Below are positions 25,100 through 32,239 of a stretch of DNA of 38,043 bases, piece after piece. This DNA comes from an uncultured Dyadobacter sp. (GTDB taxonomy: Bacteria; Bacteroidota; Bacteroidia; Cytophagales; Spirosomataceae). The first letter of the stretch is position 1, and every line of letters starts with the position of its first letter. The notes beneath the pieces were generated by a model. That model saw nothing but the letters and a program-made list of their open reading frames with translations. It was not told the DNA's origin and ran no database searches. A program made the translations under genes and the position numbers. The stretch spans positions 1 through 38,043 of the forward strand of contig NZ_CAMLSE010000052.1 of the NCBI RefSeq assembly GCF_946482605.1. The letters are read 5' to 3'.

Positions 25100-25543
25100 T
25101 GAGTTTTCCTTTTAAAAAAAAGCAAGCGTTTCGGCAGATTTTTTCTCAGTTTTTTCGCAGAATCGGCTCTGAATTGCATATTTTAAAGATTAGCCTACCT
25201 CCTATTTTAGTAAATTTTCCCGTTTTAATACTGATTGAGAAGCGAATATCGACAACTCAGAAACTTACATATAATTGTACTCTTTACGCTCTTGTGTATC
25301 AACATGTTTTTTAGTGAGGAGATTTGCGTTTCAAAATATTTCAAGATTACCTTAGAAAAGCAAATTTTATTTTTCTCCTACTATGTGTCTTAACAACAAT
25401 TTTAAAATTCACGGGTTGGAACTTCCCCCGACCACCTGAAATTTGACTAATTCAATCCGCAGGCGATCCCGATTTTTTGGCACCACCAGGCCGGTCGGCA
25501 GATTTTCCGGGCCTGCCACGCAAGCGGAATCACAAAAATCCGG

Positions 25544-25551
25544 TAATTTTG
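25544..25551 (+). promoter_or_regulatory. Promoter -7 element for gatC
   Basis: TAATTTTG is a perfect TAnnTTTG match 49 bases upstream of the gatC ATG. No clear -33 element precedes it. Confidence 0.5.
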
Positions 25552-25600
25552 GGTCTCTGCGCTTAACAAGGACGTTAACTTAACAAATTCTTAAAATACG

Positions 25601-25888
25601 ATGAAAATTGATCAGGAGTCGCTGAATAAGATCGCCCACCTGGCGCGGCTTGAAATAAAGCCGGAGGAACAAGCCGCTCTTCTGAAAAGTATGGATTCTG
25701 TTCTTACCTGGATGGACCAGCTTAATGAGATTGACACCGACGGCGTGGAGCCTTTGACGCACGTCATGGATGAGGGCAATAACTGGCGTGAAGACAAGGG
25801 CGCTAACACCCTCACGCGGGAAGAGGCTTTGTTCAACGCCCCTTCGAAAAATAGTACCTATATAATGGTACCCAAAGTGATTGAGTAA
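25601..25888 (+). CDS. gatC: Asp-tRNA(Asn)/Glu-tRNA(Gln) amidotransferase subunit C
   Basis: The small subunit of GatCAB, which converts misacylated Glu-tRNA(Gln) and Asp-tRNA(Asn) to the correct forms. The 95 residues fit the family: LNKIAHLARLEIKPEEQAAL (about 6-25), LTWMDQLNEIDTDGVEPLTH (about 37-56) and the C-terminal DKGANTLTREEALFNAPSKN with VPKVIE at the end. GatC is an extended protein wrapping GatA and GatB. gatA and gatB are not adjacent, as is usual in Bacteroidota. It ends at a hairpin, followed by the convergent nitrilase gene. Confidence 0.94.
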   Translation: MKIDQESLNKIAHLARLEIKPEEQAALLKSMDSVLTWMDQLNEIDTDGVEPLTHVMDEGNNWREDKGANTLTREEALFNAPSKNSTYIMVPKVIE

Positions 25889-25911
25889 GTATAGGACAAA
25901 TTGTCCTATAC
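25889..25911. terminator. Hairpin between convergent gatC and nitrilase genes
   Basis: GTATAGGACAA/TTGTCCTATAC is a perfect 11-bp inverted repeat with a one-base centre, beginning 1 base after the gatC stop and ending 1 base before the nitrilase stop. There is no T tract, so termination is only inferred. Confidence 0.55.
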
Positions 25912-25912
25912 C

Positions 25913-26707
25913 TCAACAATGAATCTCAAAGTTGTCTGCGTCGGACAATGCAGGGAAACTCTGCCGGTAAGCGGTCAGCTCCGACCTGGAAATGTGTACA
26001 ACTTTTTCCACCTCATGACTGGCCAGCATGGCGATCGGCTCCCCGAGATAGTCGAGTGCCACAGAGTCGCCCCGGTACTCCAGTCCATTCCCATCCACCC
26101 CGATCCGATTTACTCCCATTACATAGCTCTGGTTTTCGATCGCCCTCGCCTGTAAGAGTGTATTCCACGCATGAGCGCGCCTGGCAGGCCAGTTGGCTAC
26201 ATATATAAGTACGTCGTAAGGATCGCTTTCCAGATTGCGGCTCCAGACCGGGAAGCGCAGGTCATAGCACACCAGCGGGCATATCTTCCAACCCCCCCAT
26301 GCTAGTTGGAGACGCGTGTCGCCTGCGGTGTAGTGGTTATTCTCCTCCCCCATTCGAAAAAGATGCCGCTTATCTGCTTTAAGGTAACTACCGTCGGGAC
26401 GCACACACAGCAGCCTGTTGTAAAATCGTCCGTTTTCGCTGGCGGCGAAGCTTCCTATGACCAATGCATTCGTTTGGGCCGCAATCTGTTTCATCCAGCG
26501 GGTGGTTGTCAGATTCATGGGTTCGGCCAAAGCAGTGTTCATCGTAAAACCAGTATTGAACATTTCAGGCAACAAGATCAAATCCACCGGCTCCGGCAAC
26601 ACCGCTATCTTCTCTTCCAGGGAGGCCAGGTTTGCCGTTACGTTTTCCCAATGAAGATCCGTTTGCACCAAAGCGATGGAAAGAACTTCTTTTTGTTCCT
26701 GCTGCAT
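25913..26707 (-). CDS. Nitrilase-superfamily amidohydrolase (YafV/omega-amidase-like)
   Basis: A 264-residue carbon-nitrogen hydrolase. The catalytic triad is complete: E48 in LILLPEMFNTGF, K113 in LKADKRHLF and C147 in PLVCYDLRFPVWSR. The motifs LPEMFNTGF and CYDLRFPVW, and NWPARRAHAWNTLLQARAIE further on, resemble YafV and eukaryotic Nit2, omega-amidases that hydrolyse 2-oxoglutaramate and 2-oxosuccinamate; the substrate is inferred from resemblance. The ATG at 26707 was preferred over a TTG at 26719. It is 23 bases downstream of def in the ruvX-def run. Confidence 0.9.
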   Translation of the reverse strand: MQQEQKEVLSIALVQTDLHWENVTANLASLEEKIAVLPEPVDLILLPEMFNTGFTMNTALAEPMNLTTTRWMKQIAAQTNALVIGSFAASENGRFYNRLLCVRPDGSYLKADKRHLFRMGEENNHYTAGDTRLQLAWGGWKICPLVCYDLRFPVWSRNLESDPYDVLIYVANWPARRAHAWNTLLQARAIENQSYVMGVNRIGVDGNGLEYRGDSVALDYLGEPIAMLASHEVEKVVHISRSELTAYRQSFPALSDADNFEIHC

Positions 26708-26730
26708 TCCGAACGTCAATTTAGTTTACC

Positions 26731-27318
26731 CTATTTACGACCCGGGAAACGCATGCGATAGTCTGCATCCACATTACCCTTCGAAATGTCGGTCAGTTTC
26801 TTTTTGATAAACTGTTTTTTGAGTGTCGGGAGATAGTCCACAAACAGCTTACCCAACAAATGATCATATTCATGCTGGATAATACGTGCGGCCATTCCGG
26901 TGTATTCCTCTTCGTACTCGTTCCAGTCGGTGTCGCGGTAACGGATCCGCAGTTTCTCAGGACGGTACACATCGCCTCTTATTCCCGGTATACTGAGACA
27001 TCCTTCTTCAAACGCCCATTCCTCTCCTGTCTCTTCCAGAATCTCCGGATTTACAAATGTCTTCTTGAAATCGGCCAGCGACAAATCCGGCTCATCATCT
27101 TCGTCATCCTCGTCACGCTCGCTGAATGGTGTTCCGTCGACCACGAAAATCCGGATATTCAGACCGATTTGCGGAGCGGCGAGGCCCACACCATTAGCGC
27201 CATGCATGGTTTCGAACATGTCTTCGGAAAGCTTTTTCAAATCCACTTCATCTTTTTCAATAAAGCGGGTAGGCTTTCTCAGAATGGGGTCTCCATATGC
27301 GACTATCGGATAAATCAT
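26731..27318 (-). CDS. def: Peptide deformylase
   Basis: Removes the formyl group from the N-terminus of new proteins, using a bound divalent metal (usually iron). All three motifs are intact: GVGLAAPQIG (43-52), EGCLSIPG (105-112, metal ligand C107) and QHEYDHL (148-154, ligands H149 and H153, catalytic E150). The 195-residue length fits. An acidic insert (DEDDEDDEPD, about 69-78) separates the first two motifs. It is 37 bases downstream of ruvX and 23 upstream of the nitrilase gene. Confidence 0.96.
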   Translation of the reverse strand: MIYPIVAYGDPILRKPTRFIEKDEVDLKKLSEDMFETMHGANGVGLAAPQIGLNIRIFVVDGTPFSERDEDDEDDEPDLSLADFKKTFVNPEILEETGEEWAFEEGCLSIPGIRGDVYRPEKLRIRYRDTDWNEYEEEYTGMAARIIQHEYDHLLGKLFVDYLPTLKKQFIKKKLTDISKGNVDADYRMRFPGRK

Positions 27319-27355
27319 GTTATTGAACTTTTGCTTCCTATATAATATGTACTAT

Positions 27356-27775
27356 TTACAAATTCCCTCTGCTCTCCATGAAGGATTGCAGGATAATGGT
27401 GGCACTTACCTTATCGATATTTCCTTTGTCCCTCCTGTCGCTTTTCTTGGATCCGGCGGCGATCATGGACTGAAGCGCCATGGACGAAGTAAACCGCTCG
27501 TCATGCAAGTGCACAGGGATTTGAGGAAAGCTCTTTTGTAGAGTTTTTACAAAGGCTGACACCCTTGCCGCGTTTTCACTGTCACTATTGTCGAGCTTTT
27601 TCGGCATTCCAACCACAAAAGCTTCTATCTCTTCCGCCAGCACGTATTTCCTGAGGAATTCCGCAAGTGTATGCGTGGGAACAGTATCCAGCGCGGTCGC
27701 GATGATTTTCAAAGGATCAGTTACGGCAATTCCGCTGCGTTTGGCACCGTAATCGATCGCCAGGAGACGTGGCAT
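27356..27775 (-). CDS. ruvX: Holliday junction resolvase RuvX / pre-16S rRNA nuclease YqgF
   Basis: A 139-residue RNase H-fold nuclease of the YqgF family, linked to 16S rRNA 5' maturation and annotated as a Holliday junction resolvase. Acidic catalytic motifs are present: LAIDYGAKRSGIAVTD (D8), EAFVVGMPKKLD and SDRRDKGNIDKVSAT near the C-terminus. The start at 27775 (MPRLLAIDYG) is the normal family start; an upstream in-frame start at 27820 would pass through the promoter. It heads a leftward run with def and the nitrilase gene, divergent from recJ. Confidence 0.93.
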   Translation of the reverse strand: MPRLLAIDYGAKRSGIAVTDPLKIIATALDTVPTHTLAEFLRKYVLAEEIEAFVVGMPKKLDNSDSENAARVSAFVKTLQKSFPQIPVHLHDERFTSSMALQSMIAAGSKKSDRRDKGNIDKVSATIILQSFMESRGNL

Positions 27776-27800
27776 GTGCTTAAAATATGTTAATAAATTG

Positions 27801-27808
27801 CAAAGATA
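27801..27808 (-). promoter_or_regulatory. Promoter -7 element for ruvX-def
   Basis: The minus strand reads TATCTTTG, a perfect TAnnTTTG match 25 bases upstream of the ruvX ATG. It is identical to the recJ -7 element on the other strand at 27883-27890. Confidence 0.55.
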
Positions 27809-27882
27809 AGACCTTTCCATTAGCTTTTCCCGATTCCCCTGGCCGATCGTACATTTTGGCTGGACGCATTACGGAATCCGAT

Positions 27883-27890
27883 TATCTTTG
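27883..27890 (+). promoter_or_regulatory. Promoter -7 element for recJ, 4 bases from its ATG
   Basis: TATCTTTG is a perfect TAnnTTTG match. A -33-like TTTG lies at 27855-27858. Only 4 bases separate the element from the recJ ATG, so transcription should begin at or near the start codon. Confidence 0.6.
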
Positions 27891-27894
27891 CTTT

Positions 27895-29607
27895 ATGATT
27901 GAAAAGCGCTGGATCCATCACCCTCCATTTACCTCTGACCAACAACAAGTTGCGGAGCGACTCGCGGAATCCCTGAAAGTAAGTCCTTCATTGGCAACAC
28001 TTTTGGTTCAGCGCGGCATTCTCGATTTCGAACAGTCACGCGATTTTTTCCGTCCCGAAATCAACCATCTTCACGATCCGTTCCTGATGAAAGATATGGA
28101 ACAAGCCGTCGCCAGAATTGTGCGCGCAATCGCTCAGGGCGAGAAAATTCTCGTCTATGGTGACTACGACGTGGATGGAACGACGTCTGTCGCATTGTTC
28201 TATGGTTTTCTGAAAAGGATCTACGATAAGCTCGACTACTACATCCCGGACCGATATGAGGAAGGGTACGGGGTTTCGTGGCAAGGTGTCGATTGGGCCG
28301 AAGCAAATGGCTTCACGCTGATCGTCACATTGGATTGCGGAGTAAAATCTGTGGACAAAGTCACAGTAGCGGCAGAAAGAGGGATCGACTTTATCATATG
28401 CGATCACCACCGCCCCGGCAACGAGCTGCCTCCCGCGATAGCTGTGCTGGATCCCAAAAGGGAAGATTGCCTCTACCCTTACAAGGAATTGACAGGTTGC
28501 GGCGTCGGCTTCAAGCTTTTACAAGCTTTCTGCCAAAGCGAAGGAATGGATCCGGAAAACCTTTATGACTACCTGGATCTGCTGGTGGTCAGCATCGCTT
28601 CCGACATTGTACCCATTACGGGCGAAAACCGTGTTCTGGCCTTTTACGGGTTGCAAAAGCTCAATGCTACGCCGAGAACGGGCATTAAGGCATTGATCCA
28701 GATATCCGGTATTTCGGGAGCATTGGATATCACCAACGTTGTCTTCGGACTTGGGCCGAGAATCAATGCCGCCGGAAGGATCAAGCATGCGAAAGAAGCC
28801 GTCCGACTACTGCTCTCCGAAATCGAGGAAGAGGCCATGGAATTTGCACAGGAAATCAATAAGCATAATAGCGAAAGGCGGAATTTCGATTCCAGCATTA
28901 CCGAGCAGGCTCTTTGGATGATCGAGAACGACTCATGGTTTTCCGACGCGAAGAGTACAGTACTATATAAGGAAGACTGGCATAAAGGGGTAATCGGTAT
29001 TGTGGCCAGCAGGTGCATTGAAAAATACCATCGTCCTACCATTATCCTGACACAATCACACGGGAAGGCAGCCGGATCAGCACGCTCCGTTCCCGGGTTC
29101 GACGTATATGAGGCCATTGAAGAATGCGCCGACCTACTTGAACAATATGGAGGTCACACTTTCGCAGCAGGGCTGACCTTGCCGCTCGACAATGTGGAAG
29201 CGTTTAAAAAACGTTTCAATGACATCGTGAGCAGCCGCATTCTCCCGGATCAGCTTGTGCCCATGATCAATGTCGATATGTTGCTGGAACTGGAAAATAT
29301 TACGCCCAAATTCTTCAATATACTCCGGCAAATGGGCCCATTTGGGCCGGGTAACATGACGCCGGTTTTCGAATCCCGGAACATGACCCTGGTCGGGCGG
29401 CCGATGTTGATGAAAGAAAAGCATATCAAGTTTGACGTCCGACAGCATAACTCACCTACTTTTACAGCTGTCGGCTTCGGAATGGGGCACTTCTATCCCG
29501 ATATTGTCAACGGGCGGGCGTTTTCGATTTGCTACTGCCTCGAAGAGAATAATTTTCGCGACAAGAAAACACTGCAGCTTTCGTTGAAAGACATCAAACT
29601 GCATTGA
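27895..29607 (+). CDS. recJ: Single-stranded-DNA-specific exonuclease RecJ
   Basis: A 5'-3' exonuclease on single-stranded DNA, used in recombination and mismatch repair. The 570-residue protein has the DHH-family motifs: VYGDYDVDGTTS (D90, D92, D94), TLDCGV (D147) and CDHHRPG (D170-H171-H172), then GPRINAAGRI near residue 290. The DHHA1 motif GGHTFAAG lies near 417-424, and the C-terminal OB-like part includes FGPGNMTPVFESR. The ATG at 27895 (MIEKRWI) is the normal family start and lies just after the promoter. lptB follows 24 bases downstream. Confidence 0.95.
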   Translation: MIEKRWIHHPPFTSDQQQVAERLAESLKVSPSLATLLVQRGILDFEQSRDFFRPEINHLHDPFLMKDMEQAVARIVRAIAQGEKILVYGDYDVDGTTSVALFYGFLKRIYDKLDYYIPDRYEEGYGVSWQGVDWAEANGFTLIVTLDCGVKSVDKVTVAAERGIDFIICDHHRPGNELPPAIAVLDPKREDCLYPYKELTGCGVGFKLLQAFCQSEGMDPENLYDYLDLLVVSIASDIVPITGENRVLAFYGLQKLNATPRTGIKALIQISGISGALDITNVVFGLGPRINAAGRIKHAKEAVRLLLSEIEEEAMEFAQEINKHNSERRNFDSSITEQALWMIENDSWFSDAKSTVLYKEDWHKGVIGIVASRCIEKYHRPTIILTQSHGKAAGSARSVPGFDVYEAIEECADLLEQYGGHTFAAGLTLPLDNVEAFKKRFNDIVSSRILPDQLVPMINVDMLLELENITPKFFNILRQMGPFGPGNMTPVFESRNMTLVGRPMLMKEKHIKFDVRQHNSPTFTAVGFGMGHFYPDIVNGRAFSICYCLEENNFRDKKTLQLSLKDIKLH

Positions 29608-29631
29608 TACCCGAATTGAATTAAACGAACA

Positions 29632-30363
29632 ATGATACTTAGAACTGAAAACCTCGTCAAGAAATACGGGGTTCGTCTTGTCAACAATAATGTAAGTTAC
29701 CAGGTGGAGCAAGGGGAAATCGTAGGGCTCCTGGGACCCAACGGAGCCGGGAAAACCACTTCCTTTTATATGGCTGTCGGGTTGGTGAAACCCAACGCCG
29801 GGAAGGTATACCTGGACGACAAAGACATCACCGACCTGCCGATGTACAAGCGGGCGCGCCTGGGATTAGGTTACCTGGCTCAGGAAGCGTCGGTATTTCG
29901 CACATTGACCGTAGAAGAGAATATTAAGGCCGTTCTGGAAATGACCGATCTCTCCTCTCAGGACCAGAAACACAAGGTAGAAGAGCTGATTGAAGAATTT
30001 CACCTCGGGCATGTCCGTAAAAGCAAGGGAATGGTATTATCCGGGGGAGAACGCCGCCGGACGGAAATTGCACGCTCGCTGGCCGTGGATCCTAAGTTTA
30101 TTCTTTTGGATGAGCCTTTCGCGGGTGTGGATCCCATTGCTGTTGAAGATATTCAAAGCATTGTCGCTAAGCTCAAACACAAAAACATCGGTATCCTGAT
30201 CACCGACCACAATGTAAACGAGACGCTCTCGATCACGGACCGGGCTTATCTGCTTTTTGAAGGAAAAATATTGAAACAGGGATCAGCCGAAGAGCTTGCC
30301 GAAGACGAGGTAGTAAGAAGGGTTTACCTTGGGCAGAATTTCGAATTGAAGAGAAAGATCTGA
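29632..30363 (+). CDS. lptB: LPS export ABC transporter ATP-binding protein
   Basis: The cytoplasmic ATPase of LptBFG, which extracts lipopolysaccharide from the inner membrane for export. The 243 residues hold Walker A GPNGAGKT (35-42), a Q-loop in [10 protein letters not shown] (81-90), signature LSGGE at 136-140 followed by [10 protein letters not shown], Walker [13 protein letters not shown] (D160, E161) and switch H193 in [10 protein letters not shown]. The YLAQEASVF segment is typical of LptB. It is 24 bases after recJ, so the genes share a transcript. lptF and lptG are not in the window. Confidence 0.95.
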   Translation: MILRTENLVKKYGVRLVNNNVSYQVEQGEIVGLLGPNGAGKTTSFYMAVGLVKPNAGKVYLDDKDITDLPMYKRARLGLGYLAQEASVFRTLTVEENIKAVLEMTDLSSQDQKHKVEELIEEFHLGHVRKSKGMVLSGGERRRTEIARSLAVDPKFILLDEPFAGVDPIAVEDIQSIVAKLKHKNIGILITDHNVNETLSITDRAYLLFEGKILKQGSAEELAEDEVVRRVYLGQNFELKRKI

Positions 30364-30462
30364 ATCTCTCCAGCATAGAAAAGGGAACGCTCAGCGGCAC
30401 TCCCTCTCTTACAATTATTCACCATGAACTGTATTACTAGTCAGAAAGAATAACAGCCAATG

Positions 30463-30618
30463 TTATTTCTTGGGGCACTTCTTACAGTGTTTTCCTTTCT
30501 TTTTGTACTTCTCACAACACTTTTTGAATACACATTCGGTACTGTCCACAACGCTCTTCATCCAGAAAAATCCTTCCTCAGAACCGGTATTGCATTCACT
30601 ATAAGAAAAAGCGCTCAT
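30463..30618 (-). CDS. 51-residue Cys- and Lys-rich microprotein
   Basis: A complete small gene: an ATG at 30618 and TAA at 30463 enclose 51 codons. The protein begins MSAFSYSECNTGSEEGFFW and ends KKCCEKYKKKGKHCKKCPKK. Cysteines are at 9, 29, 34, 35, 45 and 48, with H44; a third of the C-terminal half is lysine. The C-terminal CC-x9-C-x2-C spacing suggests metal binding or disulfide bonds. No signal peptide is seen. A full -33/-7 promoter lies upstream at 30642-30672. I cannot name a family. The fully placed promoter and composition argue for a real gene, encoded beside the metal-handling island. Confidence 0.8.
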   Translation of the reverse strand: MSAFSYSECNTGSEEGFFWMKSVVDSTECVFKKCCEKYKKKGKHCKKCPKK

Positions 30619-30641
30619 CCACAATGCTGTTAAAACTCAGA

Positions 30642-30672
30642 CAAATGTAATATCTATTTAGAATGATTCAAA
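30642..30672 (-). promoter_or_regulatory. Promoter for the Cys-rich microprotein
   Basis: On the minus strand: -33 TTTG (30672-30669), a 19-base spacer, then -7 TACATTTG (30649-30642), a perfect match to the Bacteroidota consensus. It ends 23 bases before the microprotein ATG. Confidence 0.7.
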
Positions 30673-30747
30673 TGTTTGAAGAAATTATTTTGAATAAATC
30701 TAAATAGTCGAGCCCGGAAAAAGGGTGACTTGCCGGTTGGGCGGCAA

Positions 30748-31314
30748 TTATTTCTCCGGCAATGTGGCATTACCGACCACATAGCCTTTTGTCCGCAACG
30801 CTTCATAGATCTGATCGGGCGTAACCATATGCTTGTGATAAGAAAGCGTTATCGCACCGGTTTCGATACTCACACTCCCTTTTCTGACACCGTCGATACG
30901 CCGAAGGTCGTCCCGCAGCATTCCGGCATCAAAAGGTACCCCAAGCCGGATAGTCAGTTGCCGGAGGTTCCGGAACCGCTCGAAATGCTGCTCCGCGAGT
31001 ATCTGGTTCTCACTTTTGAACGGCTCGTTGTAGTTGATCAGGATCCCCGTAGCCGCAATAAGCCAGCCGAAGCAATAAGAAATCAATTCGGTACGGCTAT
31101 GAAAGTTCTTATCAAAAATATAAAATGCAAGAAGCCGGCCGGTGAACCACAGCGCCATACCGTACTGCAAAATTTGGAAAATCATCTGATGCTCGGCCCA
31201 AAAACCGACGTTCACAACCGACAACGAGGCAACGGACGCCAGGGGCAGCACACAGCAACCGATATGCAGAAGCGTCACTACCACGCTGAAAGACAAGGAA
31301 TAAACAGATCTCAT
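30748..31314 (-). CDS. MerC-like membrane protein with a C-terminal HMA-like domain
   Basis: A 188-residue protein. The N-terminal part (residues about 1-110) has four hydrophobic helices, with HIGCCVLPL (H17-x2-CC-x2-P) in the first, as in MerC-domain membrane proteins associated with metal uptake. The C-terminal part (residues about 118-188) resembles a heavy-metal-associated domain (LRRIDGVRKGSVSIETGAITLSYH and ALRTKGY), but the usual metal-binding CxxC is absent. The metal is not shown by sequence. The start at 31314 was chosen because a longer frame from 31413 would cross the operator. The gene is divergent from the His-rich lipoprotein across a shared palindrome. Confidence 0.78.
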   Translation of the reverse strand: MRSVYSLSFSVVVTLLHIGCCVLPLASVASLSVVNVGFWAEHQMIFQILQYGMALWFTGRLLAFYIFDKNFHSRTELISYCFGWLIAATGILINYNEPFKSENQILAEQHFERFRNLRQLTIRLGVPFDAGMLRDDLRRIDGVRKGSVSIETGAITLSYHKHMVTPDQIYEALRTKGYVVGNATLPEK

Positions 31315-31364
31315 AAATGTTACCAGACGGCGCAGTTGTTTATTAAAACTATTTGTTTCATTTT

Positions 31365-31379
31365 TGCAACATTGTTGCA
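31365..31379. promoter_or_regulatory. Fur/Zur-type 7-1-7 palindrome in a divergent promoter
   Basis: TGCAACA-T-TGTTGCA is a perfect 7-1-7 inverted repeat. It lies 22 bases before the His-rich lipoprotein ATG and 51 bases before the MerC-like ATG, so one site could control both. The 7-1-7 layout is that of Fur-family (Fur, Zur, PerR) operators; the bases differ from the iron box. Confidence 0.65.
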
Positions 31380-31400
31380 TATAATGAAGTTCCATAGCCA

Positions 31401-31808
31401 ATGAACATGCCACGCTCCGTCATCGTATTACTCAGTCTGCTCTTTAACGCCTCCTGCCACAGTGAGCGGGAAAAAAGTCCTGAACTGGTCGAAGCCAACC
31501 CTTTGCATCTGGAAGCCATAAAAATAGCCAGCGAACTCGAAACAAAATTGAAAAGGCTGGCTACCCAACCATACCCTCTGACGGTGAAAGTGCAGGCCGA
31601 CAGTTTACAGAAGCTAATCGAACTATGGGAGCGCAATGTCGTTGAAGTACCGGGCTTCCCGCATACGCATGATCACGCGCATGGCGCGCACGAGCACCAG
31701 AGCGTGCCGCCTATGACCGACCAGTCTATGCTCGATTACCAGCAGAAATCCTGGGAAGCCATCAAAGAATTGCAAAGGGGGATAGTCCGATTAGAAATCG
31801 CCCACTGA
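31401..31808 (+). CDS. His-rich lipoprotein, putative metal binding
   Basis: A 135-residue lipoprotein: MNMPRSVIVLLSLLFNASC is a signal sequence with the lipid-acceptor Cys at 19. The mature part is helical (LHLEAIKIASELETKLKRLA). It has a histidine cluster (HTHDHAHGAHEH, residues about 89-100), a typical zinc- or nickel-binding segment, then a helical C-terminus. The family is not recognised. Its gene is 2 bases upstream of the CxxC exported-protein gene and divergent from the MerC-like gene, sharing a Fur/Zur-like palindrome. An outer-leaflet or periplasmic metal buffer is likely, by inference. Confidence 0.78.
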   Translation: MNMPRSVIVLLSLLFNASCHSEREKSPELVEANPLHLEAIKIASELETKLKRLATQPYPLTVKVQADSLQKLIELWERNVVEVPGFPHTHDHAHGAHEHQSVPPMTDQSMLDYQQKSWEAIKELQRGIVRLEIAH

Positions 31809-31810
31809 TC

Positions 31811-32236
31811 ATGAAAATAATATTCAGCATTGCCATGGCATTTTTCATAGCAGCTGAACCAGTCCAGGTCAGCTGGAAACGGCTTACTGACGTCCGGTTC
31901 TCACGTCGGCTTAATAGCGAAGTCAATATGTATTTTCTCTACCCGGCATTCGGCCCTTCAGTCACCGCACTACAAGGAAAGGAGATTGTGATCAGGGGTT
32001 ATATGATCCCTGTGGACGAGAGCGACAACATTTACGTCGTTTCGGCCAGGCCGATGGCCAGCTGCTTCTTCTGCGGTGGCTCCGGCCCCGAATCCATTGT
32101 GGAGCTTCAGTTCCGTAAGAAAAAGCAGCGTTTCAGGACCGACGAAGTCAGGTCAGTCAGAGGTAAGCTTATGCTCAATGCCAGCGACATCGATCACCTT
32201 AACTACATTTTGCAGGATGCCGAGCTGGTCGACTAG
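31811..32236 (+). CDS. Exported Cys2 protein (DUF3299-like), putative metal role
   Basis: A 141-residue protein with a hydrophobic N-terminal signal (MKIIFSIAMAFFIAAEPVQ). The core has IVIRGYMIPVDESDNIYVVS followed by CFFCGGSGPESIVEL, a CxxC segment typical of DUF3299-like periplasmic proteins, and ends with a helical LNASDIDHLNYILQDAEL. The DUF3299 label is from memory of this CFFCG pattern. The CxxC could bind metal or act in redox. It forms a two-gene operon with the His-rich lipoprotein (2-base gap), and its stop is 3 bases from the convergent gene at 32240. Confidence 0.72.
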   Translation: MKIIFSIAMAFFIAAEPVQVSWKRLTDVRFSRRLNSEVNMYFLYPAFGPSVTALQGKEIVIRGYMIPVDESDNIYVVSARPMASCFFCGGSGPESIVELQFRKKKQRFRTDEVRSVRGKLMLNASDIDHLNYILQDAELVD

Positions 32237-32239
32237 GTA

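Larger units (their letters stand above)
24976..25600. other. 625-base gene-free intergenic region
   Basis: AT-rich region between divergent exbB and gatC. It holds the exbB promoter (25092-25099), the gatC promoter (25544-25551) and a CAGGCC/GGCCTG inverted repeat (25487-25492 with 25510-25515). The only frame over 60 codons (25063-25314) starts with TTG and has no convincing features. I see no tRNA, riboswitch or other structured RNA I can name. Confidence 0.6.

Noticed and set aside
25063..25314. 83-codon frame in the exbB-gatC gap
   Set aside because: It starts with TTG, is AT-rich with no domain, signal or clear helix pattern, and its start overlaps the predicted exbB leader. It looks like chance open frame in AT-rich DNA.
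30364..30462. Terminator after lptB
   Set aside because: AGGGA...TCCCT around 30380-30403 gives only a weak, interrupted stem with no T tract. I do not call it.
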